DNA from: 2-02-FULL-55-14 sp964581115
GTDB lineage: Bacteria > Bacteroidota > Ignavibacteria > UBA10030
Length of the DNA stretch: 46,427 bases
Direction of reading: 5' to 3'
Assembly: GCA_964581115.1 (NCBI GenBank)
Contig: CAZOMY010000021.1
Location: 1-46,427, forward strand
Shown piece by piece: positions 6,991 through 12,688 of the stretch. The position numbers and the translations under genes are program-made. The notes under the pieces were generated by a model. It saw nothing but the letters and a program-made list of their open reading frames with translations, had not been told where the DNA came from and searched no databases. How positions within the stretch are numbered: the first letter of the stretch is position 1; each line of letters opens with the position of its first letter.

Positions 6991-7812
6991 ATGCTCTCCC
7001 TTGCCTCTTCTCCCGATTTCATCATCCACACCTTTCCGCAACCGCCGGGCAAGGTGGTACTGCTCCATGGAGACCGTGAGATCTTTCCGTTCGCGCTTAC
7101 GATGGCGGCGCAGGCGATGCGGAAGGGGATGCCGATCGCCGTGGTCGACGGGGCCAACCGGTTCGACGTACACGTACTGTCGCGGTTCGCGCGTGAGCGC
7201 CGCATGGATGCCGACGATTTCCTCCGCCGGATCTACATTTCGCGGGGGTTCACCTGCTATCAGATGGAGCAGGCCATCATCGGCCGCCTGCCGGCTTTTC
7301 TGCGGTGCATCGGTTCGACGGTGGGGATGATCTTCGGACTGCTCGACACGTTCTACGACGAGCAGGCGCCGCTCCGCGAGGTGCAGCAGATCCTCGCGCG
7401 CGTTCAGTCGGCGTTCACGAGCATGAAGAACGACGGCATGTCGATCCTTGTCGTCTGCCGCGATCAGCGGGTGGCACCGGAGGAGCGGAACCGGCTGTTC
7501 ACGACGCTGCAGCGGGGCATGGATGTGAGCTATCAGTTGACGGGAGGAAAAGAGGTATCACGCAGAGACGCAGAGATCGCAACGAACGCAGAGAAAAAAA
7601 TAAAGTTAAAGATGATTGACAATCCGCACAAAGCCATCCCGCAGAAGCGGCACGTTGAAATTGATGAGAATGCCACGACGGAATCCGGAGAGGCGGAGAT
7701 AGGTCAGGAGTTGTTTCTTGTGAACCGGAAGCAACGACTCAATCGATTTGAGTTCAAGAATGACGGCTCGCTCAACCACAATATCGGCACGAAAAGCCGT
7801 CTCAAGATGTAA
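6991..7812 (+). CDS. RecA/KaiC-fold-like protein lacking a P-loop, C-terminus replaced by inserted element
   Basis: The first ~189 residues resemble a RecA/Rad51-type ATPase core. KVVLLHGDREIFPFAL occupies the place of Walker A but has no GKT/GKS. AVVDGANRFD and a hydrophobic strand, TVGMIFGLLDTFYDE, follow in Walker B-like position. This is by eye only and needs a profile search. From residue 190 the frame enters the terminal repeat of the element at 7559-8086. The last ~65 residues are antisense to the GxxExxY gene and are not native. The native end therefore lies at or before residue 190, and the protein may be slightly truncated. There is no Shine-Dalgarno; a family E repeat abuts the ATG. 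It precedes the 88-aa gene and PolB2, so it probably forms one functional module with them. Confidence 0.6.
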   Translation: MLSLASSPDFIIHTFPQPPGKVVLLHGDREIFPFALTMAAQAMRKGMPIAVVDGANRFDVHVLSRFARERRMDADDFLRRIYISRGFTCYQMEQAIIGRLPAFLRCIGSTVGMIFGLLDTFYDEQAPLREVQQILARVQSAFTSMKNDGMSILVVCRDQRVAPEERNRLFTTLQRGMDVSYQLTGGKEVSRRDAEIATNAEKKIKLKMIDNPHKAIPQKRHVEIDENATTESGEAEIGQELFLVNRKQRLNRFEFKNDGSLNHNIGTKSRLKM

Positions 7813-7983
7813 TGAATCATAAACGAGGGGAATCGGCTGTTGTCGGGTACAGTGCAACCCTCTTTTGTGCAGTTCATACATCAGGACCTCCTCGTAAACA
7901 GATTCGAGGAGACCGGGTCCAAGGCGACGGTGTAAGAATAGGGCACAGTCCAAGACGGCGCCAGAGATGTCATTCTCAATCAT
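7606..7983 (-). CDS. GxxExxY-family PD-(D/E)XK nuclease-like protein, copy 1
   Basis: This 125-aa protein carries the GxxExxY motif GLLESVY (Glu27). It also has RADIVVE (Asp67), LELK (Glu77, Lys79) and QLLTY (Gln91-Tyr95), the order of a RecB-like PD-(D/E)XK active site. All putative catalytic residues are intact. Family members are usually multi-copy and of unknown function. It is 87/125 identical to the copy at 25907-26284. The ATG at 7983 is chosen because GAGGGGG lies 5 bases upstream and the start aligns with copy 2. It is encoded inside an element with terminal inverted repeats and opposite to its host operon. A role in moving or maintaining the repeats is inferred, not shown. Confidence 0.9.
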   Translation of the reverse strand: MIENDISGAVLDCALFLHRRLGPGLLESVYEEVLMYELHKRGLHCTRQQPIPLVYDSLHLETAFRADIVVERAVILELKSIESLLPVHKKQLLTYLRLSGFRRGILINFNVPLLRDGFVRIVNHL

Positions 7984-8011
7984 ACAACCCCCTCGCATGA
8001 ATGGCTTCGCA

Positions 8012-8041
8012 AATATAGACGGTTGCCAAGTCATATTCCAA
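8012..8041 (-). promoter_or_regulatory. Internal promoter of GxxExxY element copy 1
   Basis: On the minus strand, TTGGAA (8036-8041), 18 bp, then TATATT (8012-8017), ending 28 bp before the ATG at 7983. The second element also has a promoter-like pair in the same region, so each copy appears able to express its nuclease autonomously. Confidence 0.4.
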
Positions 8042-8108
8042 CCACTCCTTCCTCTGCGTTCTCTGCGTCCTTTGCGACTCTGCGTGCCATCTTTTCTAGG
8101 AGATCATT

Positions 8109-8375
8109 ATGGGCAGGACGGTTCCCACCTTTACCAACATCATCGACGCCGAAGTCGCATCGTGGTCGAAGTTTCGCCGCGGTCTTCATCAAGAAGACCA
8201 GGAACTTTTCGACGAGGTCTTCCGCGCGGCGAAGATCCATCTGGCAGAGAACTTCTATGCCATGCGAACGATCCCGTTCGAGAGCATCATGATGTCGATC
8301 GCGCTCGAGCAGCGGAAGCTGATCCGACGGCTGCAGGATAGAATTGAAAGACTGGAGAACATAAACAGCAAATGA
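8109..8375 (+). CDS. Small conserved-looking protein of the PolB2 module
   Basis: I do not recognise this 88-aa protein. It is soluble and predicted to be mostly helical, with a charged middle (FRRGLHQEDQELFDEVFRAA) and a C-terminal heptad-like stretch (LEQRKLIRRLQDRIERLE) that could form a coiled coil. The ATG at 8109 has a good AGGAG 7 bases upstream. It lies between the RecA-like gene and PolB2 on the same strand, so it could be an accessory or bridging subunit of that module. The last residues (NINSK) come from the start of a family G repeat arm, so its native C-terminus may differ slightly. Confidence 0.75.
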   Translation: MGRTVPTFTNIIDAEVASWSKFRRGLHQEDQELFDEVFRAAKIHLAENFYAMRTIPFESIMMSIALEQRKLIRRLQDRIERLENINSK

Positions 8376-8533
8376 GAAACAGCAAACGGCAAGAAAACAG
8401 GAAGAGGAAAGAAGAGAAGAACATAATGGCGTGTGACGCGTGTGCTTCCGGTCTCGATCATGCCGTGTCGGTTACCCTTTTTTCTGCTTGCTGTTTTCTT
8501 GCTTTTTGTAGGTTGCCGTTTGCCTTTTTGCTA
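8362..8533. repeat. Family G inverted-pair element between the 88-aa gene and polB2
   Basis: The left arm (8362-8410) contains AACAGCAAACGGCAAGAAAAC. The right arm (8476-8532) holds the complement (CTTGCTGTTTTCTTGC, GTTGCCGTTTGCC). It starts across the stop codon of the 88-aa gene and ends 6 bp before the polB2 ATG, leaving polB2 without a clear Shine-Dalgarno. Confidence 0.65.
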
Positions 8534-8538
8534 TCGCC

Positions 8539-10890
8539 ATGATCTCCCCCGTCCCCGCCTGGCTGTTCGATCTCTACCCGATCCCCGAAGGGCTCGCGAT
8601 CTGGCTCATCGAGCCCGACGGACGCCGCCGCAAGTGCTGGCATCCGTTCCGGCCCTCGTTCTACCTGCACCTGCGGGGGAGCGACGCCCGGCGGGCGGCC
8701 GCGCTGGCGCCGAGGTGTCCGGTGCGGGTCGAGCTGGTTCCAACGACACGTACGGAGATCTTCTCCGGCGATACGGTGGACGTGTTCGAGGTGTTTGTCC
8801 ACGACGCGACCCGCTTTGCCGAAGCGGTGCGGTTCTTCGAACGGTTCTTTCCGCACCACGCCTTCTACAACTCTGACCTGCTTGTCCCACAGCTCTTCTT
8901 GTACGCCACGCAGCTCTTTCCGCTGGGGTTCGGCGAGTACCTGATCGACGAGACCGGTCAATTGGTCGGCTGGTCGCTGCAGGACGACCGGAACGCGGTC
9001 GACTACGAACTGCCGCCACTCACTATTCTGCGGCTGCGGAATGCGAACGATCTTGTTCCTCCAAAGTATCAGCGTACGTTGCAGCTCGAGGTCGCCTATG
9101 ACGGGCAGAGGTACACGCTCGAGCAGGACGATCCCGCATCGGTCGTCGAGTCGCTCAACTGGCATCTGCATCGGGCCGACCCCGACATCGTGCTGACGGA
9201 GTACGGCGATGGCACGCTGATGCCGCGGATCACCGAAGTGGCCCGCAGGCTGCGCATGCCGCTGTTGTTCAACCGTGATACGGTCATGTCGTACCGCACG
9301 ACGAAGGAATCATCGTTCTTCCAGTACGGCAAGATCGTCCACAAGGACGGGGCGTTCGAGTTCGCCGGCCGTTGGCACGTGGACCAGGCCAACTCGTTCA
9401 CCCTGGCCGAAGCCAACCTCGACGGACTCTACGAGATGGTCCGGCTGACGCAGATGCCCGGCCAGCGGCAGTCGCGCGCCAGTATCGGCACGAGTATGTC
9501 ATCGCTGCAGCTGTCGTGGGCCTATCGCCACGGCATCCTCATTCCCGCCAAGAAGCGGGAGCCGGAGGAGTTCAAATCGGCGGCGACGCTGCTCTTGGCC
9601 GACCGGGGGGGCCTCATCTTCAATCCACCCCTCGGCTACCATGAAGAGATCGCCGAAATGGATTTCGTGTCGATGTATCCGACGATCATGGTGCGGCAGA
9701 ACGTCTCACCCGAGACGATCAACTGTCGGTGCTGTCACAACGAACGGGTGCCGGAGCTGGGCTATACGGTATGCGAGCGGCGCGAAGGGATCGTGGCGGC
9801 GACGTTGGCCGACGTCGTGAAAAAGCGCTCGTACTACAAGCAAGAGAAGAAGCGGTGGAAGGGAAAGGATGCGCGCTTGTATCAGATGTACGACCATCGG
9901 CAGACGGCGCTCAAGTGGATGCTCGTGTCGTGCTTCGGCTATCTGGGTTACAAGAACGCGCGGTTCGGACGCATCGAGGCGCACGAGTCGGTCAATGCCT
10001 TCTCGCGTGATGCCATCCTGACGGCCAAGGAGATCGCCGAGCGGGCCGGCTACCGGATGCTCCACGCCATCATCGACTGCGTGTGGCTCAAGAAGCCGGG
10101 GGCGACGGAGCAGGACTACGAAGAACTCGGCCGCGCCATCAGCCGGGAGGTGAATATCGACATCTCGCTCGAGGGGATCTACCGCTGGATCCTGTTCCCG
10201 GCGTCGAAGCAGGACCCGGCGATCACGACGGCCAACCGGTACGTGGGTTGGTACCGCCATGACGAGATCAAAATGCGCGGCATCGAAGCGCGCCGCCGAG
10301 ATACGCCGCCGTTCGTGAAGCACCTGCAGGCGTCGATGCTGAGGCAGCTGGAGGACGCGAAGAACGTGGAGGAGGTGCGCGAGCGGGTGCCGGCGATGCT
10401 CGAGGTGCTGCGCGACCACCTGGCCATTCTGCGAAGCGGCCGGGCCAACCCGATGGAGCTGGTACTACGACGACATCTGACGCGCGAGGCGGAGGAGTAC
10501 ACGACGAACACCGTCAGCGCCGTCGTGAGCACAATGCTGCACGAGACGGGCATCCGCGTGGCAGCGGGGGAGATGGTGGAGTTCATCATCGTCGACCGGA
10601 CGGGGAAAAAGCGGCCGGAGAAGGCCAAGCCGTTGGCGCTTTATGCGTTCGAAGACGGCTATGACATCGACCAGTACACCGAGTTTGCGCTCAAAGCGGC
10701 GGAGACGCTGTTGACGCCGTTCGGATGGGACTTCAAGCGACTGAAGACAGAATTCGTCGGGACGAAGAAAAAGACTGAGCCGCCGAAGAAGGTGGAGCTT
10801 CAGGGGGATCTGTGGGAGGAAACGGTCCAAATTGCCAGAACCTCCAAACGCCAGGCAAACCTCGAAACCATCAGACCGCCAAACCGCTGA
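8539..10890 (+). CDS. Archaeal-type family B DNA polymerase, PolB2 group, degenerate catalytic motifs
   Basis: This 783-aa protein has a family B polymerase layout: an N-terminal/exonuclease-like half (about 1-330), then palm and fingers. Motif A is EMDFVSMYPTIM (Asp375). Motif B is LKWMLVSCFGYLGYKN (Lys459), with Val in place of the usual Asn. Motif C is HAIIDCVWLKK (Asp513) where YGDTDS is expected, so the second Asp is missing. Exo I lacks a DxE (LQLEVAYDG). These changes are characteristic of PolB2, which is often called inactivated, although a Sulfolobus member (Dpo2) is implicated in damage-induced mutagenesis. The last ~20 residues (from QIARTSKRQANLE) are encoded by a family B repeat arm and are not native. 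It sits downstream of the RecA-like and 88-aa genes. Confidence 0.88.
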   Translation: MISPVPAWLFDLYPIPEGLAIWLIEPDGRRRKCWHPFRPSFYLHLRGSDARRAAALAPRCPVRVELVPTTRTEIFSGDTVDVFEVFVHDATRFAEAVRFFERFFPHHAFYNSDLLVPQLFLYATQLFPLGFGEYLIDETGQLVGWSLQDDRNAVDYELPPLTILRLRNANDLVPPKYQRTLQLEVAYDGQRYTLEQDDPASVVESLNWHLHRADPDIVLTEYGDGTLMPRITEVARRLRMPLLFNRDTVMSYRTTKESSFFQYGKIVHKDGAFEFAGRWHVDQANSFTLAEANLDGLYEMVRLTQMPGQRQSRASIGTSMSSLQLSWAYRHGILIPAKKREPEEFKSAATLLLADRGGLIFNPPLGYHEEIAEMDFVSMYPTIMVRQNVSPETINCRCCHNERVPELGYTVCERREGIVAATLADVVKKRSYYKQEKKRWKGKDARLYQMYDHRQTALKWMLVSCFGYLGYKNARFGRIEAHESVNAFSRDAILTAKEIAERAGYRMLHAIIDCVWLKKPGATEQDYEELGRAISREVNIDISLEGIYRWILFPASKQDPAITTANRYVGWYRHDEIKMRGIEARRRDTPPFVKHLQASMLRQLEDAKNVEEVRERVPAMLEVLRDHLAILRSGRANPMELVLRRHLTREAEEYTTNTVSAVVSTMLHETGIRVAAGEMVEFIIVDRTGKKRPEKAKPLALYAFEDGYDIDQYTEFALKAAETLLTPFGWDFKRLKTEFVGTKKKTEPPKKVELQGDLWEETVQIARTSKRQANLETIRPPNR

Positions 10891-10990
10891 AGACAACCTG
10901 CATCGAGGAACGTTCAATTTGGAGAACTGACGATCTGGCCATTTGTTTGGAGTTTGGATTGTTTGGACATTTGGAATGTTTGATACTCAG
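10827..10990. repeat. Family B inverted-pair element at the 3' end of polB2
   Basis: The left arm (10827-10886) holds TCCAAAC/CCAAATT words and includes the last codons and stop of polB2. The right arm (10914-10985) holds TTTGGAGTTTGGATTG and TTTGGACATTTGG. The two arms face each other. The remaining gap to ldcA (10991-11031) shows nothing recognisable. Confidence 0.7.
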
Positions 10991-11031
10991 ACCTCTGCAA
11001 CCTAGATTTCACCAGGAACGCCCATACTCCC

Positions 11032-11973
11032 ATGCATCCGATCCTACCCCCCAGACTCCGTCCCGGTGATACCATCGCCCTCATTGCTCCCGCATCGACA
11101 CCCGCCGCGCAGGAGCGCATCGACGGCGGCGTCGATTATCTGGAAAAGCGCGGATATCGCGTTGTCGTTGGGAAGCATGTCAATGACGTGCACGGATACC
11201 TGGCGGGCACCGACGAAGCCCGGCTCGAAGATCTCAACGGATTCATCCGTGACCCGAAGGTGCGCGGCATCTTCGCCATCCGGGGCGGCTATGGCACGCC
11301 GCGCATTCTGGACGGCGTGGATTACGCGGCGTTGAAACGCGACCCGAAGGTCATCGTCGGCTACTCCGACCTGACCGCACTTCAGCTCGCCATCTTTGCC
11401 CGCACAACGATGGTGACCTTTTCCGGACCGATGGCGGGCGTCGAGATGTGGAAGGCGATCGATCCATTCACCGAGAGTCATTTCTGGGGAATGGTGGAGG
11501 GAAGGACGGAACACATCGTCCTGCGCAACCCATCGGGCCATCCGGCGCGCGTTCTGCGCGGAGGAACGGCTGAGGGGACGCTGATCGGCGGCAATCTGTC
11601 GCTGCTACAATGCCTCATCGGCACGCAATATCTTCCGGCCTTGCACGGCACGGTCCTCGCGATCGAGGACGTGGATGAGGCGCCCCATCGCGTCGACCGG
11701 ATGCTTGCACAGCTGAAGAATGCCGGCGCCCTTCACGATGCTGCAGCTGTTCTCTACGGCCAATTCACCGACTGCGTCCCAAGCGATCCTTCGAAGCCTT
11801 TTCTGACCATCGACGAGGTGCTCGAAGACTATGTCATGCACATTCGCGGCCCGGTCTTCAAGGAGATGATGTTCGGCCACATCCCCCAGAAGTTCACGCT
11901 CCCGCTCGGGGTGCGCGTACGGGTGGACGGAGCAACTGGGGAGGTGGAGGTGATGGAGAGCGTGGTGAAGTAG
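11032..11973 (+). CDS. ldcA: Muramoyltetrapeptide (LD-) carboxypeptidase, S66 family
   Basis: S66 LD-carboxypeptidases release the terminal D-Ala from murein tetrapeptides during cytoplasmic peptidoglycan recycling. The nucleophile Ser is in VGYSDLTALQ, after the family motif IRGGYGTPRIL. The remaining triad members are the Glu of LAIEDVDEAPHRVDRM and the His of MFGHIPQKFTLPLG. The length is 313 aa, normal for the family. No signal peptide is seen. The ATG at 11032 matches the family start (PPRLRPGDTIALIAPAS) but has no obvious Shine-Dalgarno. It lies downstream of polB2 on the same strand with a repeat between them, so a functional link is unlikely. The stop is followed within 10 bp by family C words. 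Confidence 0.93.
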   Translation: MHPILPPRLRPGDTIALIAPASTPAAQERIDGGVDYLEKRGYRVVVGKHVNDVHGYLAGTDEARLEDLNGFIRDPKVRGIFAIRGGYGTPRILDGVDYAALKRDPKVIVGYSDLTALQLAIFARTTMVTFSGPMAGVEMWKAIDPFTESHFWGMVEGRTEHIVLRNPSGHPARVLRGGTAEGTLIGGNLSLLQCLIGTQYLPALHGTVLAIEDVDEAPHRVDRMLAQLKNAGALHDAAAVLYGQFTDCVPSDPSKPFLTIDEVLEDYVMHIRGPVFKEMMFGHIPQKFTLPLGVRVRVDGATGEVEVMESVVK

Positions 11974-11984
11974 CTCAGAGAAGA

Positions 11985-12024
11985 TTGTGAATTGCGGATT
12001 GTCGATTTCGGAATATCAGAGAAG
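11985..12024. repeat. Family C single arm
   Basis: GTGAATTGCGGATTGTCG and GATTTCGGAATATC words match the arms at 2063-2194. The arm starts about 10 bp after the ldcA stop. No facing arm is seen before the VOC gene. Confidence 0.55.
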
Positions 12025-12043
12025 AACATCAGCAGGAGCCGCC

Positions 12044-12403
12044 ATGTCCGAGAAGCACATGCCCGTTATCGATTATCTTGAGTTGCCGGCGCGTGACCTG
12101 AAGGCTTATGGTCAGATGAAAGAATTCTACACCGGAGTCTTCGGATGGAAGTATCAGGATTGGGGGCCGGATTACAGCGATACACATGACAGCGGCATCG
12201 CGAGCGGGATCACGTCCGGGACCGATCACCATTCAAAGCATCCGTTGCCCGTTGTTCATGTGGCAGGGATTGAAGCGGCCAAAGCGGTGGTGATCAAAGC
12301 GGGGGGCGTTGTGTCTCGGGACATCTTTGAGTTTCCAGGCGGCAGACGGTTTCACTTCACTGACCCGGGAGGGAACGAGCTGGCCGTGTGGTCGGAGGGT
12401 TGA
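12044..12403 (+). CDS. VOC-superfamily (glyoxalase-like) protein
   Basis: This 119-aa single-module vicinal-oxygen-chelate protein opens with VIDYLELPARDLKAYGQMKEFYTGVFGWKY and closes with the typical FTDPGGNELAVW strand. Its substrate is unknown; such proteins bind metals or small ligands, and many act as bleomycin-resistance-like binders or putative lactoylglutathione lyases. The ATG at 12044 has GCAGGAG 8 bases upstream. The longer frame from 11987 is translated repeat and is rejected. It is the last gene of this rightward block and converges on the S46 peptidase. Confidence 0.88.
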   Translation: MSEKHMPVIDYLELPARDLKAYGQMKEFYTGVFGWKYQDWGPDYSDTHDSGIASGITSGTDHHSKHPLPVVHVAGIEAAKAVVIKAGGVVSRDIFEFPGGRRFHFTDPGGNELAVWSEG

Positions 12404-12423
12404 GGTTGCCCCCCCAAGAAAAG

Positions 12424-12526
12424 GCGGGAACGCTGATGACGCTAAATGAGTGGATCAACGCAGATCTGTAAACCATCCCTATCTGCGAACATCTCTTCCT
12501 TCTGCGCTTATCAGCGTTCTCGCTTC
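12424..12526. repeat. Family D inverted-pair element (AACGCTGAT words)
   Basis: Left arm 12424-12466 (GCGGGAACGCTGATGACGC, CGCAGATC) faces right arm 12481-12526 (ATCTGCG, TATCAGCGTTCTCGC). It forms one half of a symmetric arrangement around the terminator at 12534-12563, the other half being 12591-12688. The convergent VOC/S46 gap (12404-12687) holds only these three features. Confidence 0.7.
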
Positions 12527-12533
12527 ACACACA

Positions 12534-12563
12534 AGAGCCACAGGGACAACCCCCTGTGGCTCT
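12534..12563. terminator. Bidirectional terminator-like hairpin between convergent genes
   Basis: The 12-bp perfect stem AGAGCCACAGGG/CCCTGTGGCTCT has a 6-base loop. T content after the stem is modest on either side, but the position between two convergent genes fits termination of both the VOC and the S46 transcripts. Confidence 0.65.
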
Positions 12564-12590
12564 CGCGTTTCCGGCACCGATTCTTCGAAA

Positions 12591-12688
12591 CGAACACGGA
12601 TGACACAGAAAAGGAACGATACTCACTGATCAAGACTCAAATCGGCGATCATCCCCTTTTTCAGTGTTCATCAGTGTTCCCGCTTCTT
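12591..12688. repeat. Family D inverted-pair element (AACACTGAT words)
   Basis: Left arm 12591-12614 (CGAACACGGATGACACAGAA) faces right arm 12655-12688 (TTCAGTGTTCATCAGTGTTC). Seen from the S46 gene, the arm starts right after its TGA stop (AGAAGCGGGAACACTGATG). Confidence 0.7.

Larger units (their letters stand above)
7559..8086 (-). mobile_element. 528-bp GxxExxY element with terminal inverted repeats, copy 1
   Basis: Left end 7559-7595 (CACGCAGAGACGCAGAG...) and right end 8050-8086 (...TTTGCGACTCTGCGTG) are inverted copies, matching at 30 of 37 positions. Between them, on the minus strand, lie a promoter, a GAGGGGG ribosome binding site and a 125-codon PD-(D/E)XK gene. The second copy at 25800-26326 has nearly identical spacing: 103 vs 107 bp from outer end to ATG, 378-bp CDS in both, and 47 vs 42 bp from CDS end to outer end. 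No convincing target-site duplication is seen. It is inserted in the 3' end of the RecA-like gene. Confidence 0.7.

Noticed and set aside
7620..7812. Residues ~205-273 of the RecA-like frame as a real domain
   Set aside because: They are the antisense translation of the GxxExxY gene.
7550..8095. Target-site duplication around the GxxExxY elements
   Set aside because: Flanks (GGTAT/CCATC and AAGAT/TATGC) show no convincing direct repeat; the insertion mechanism remains unknown.
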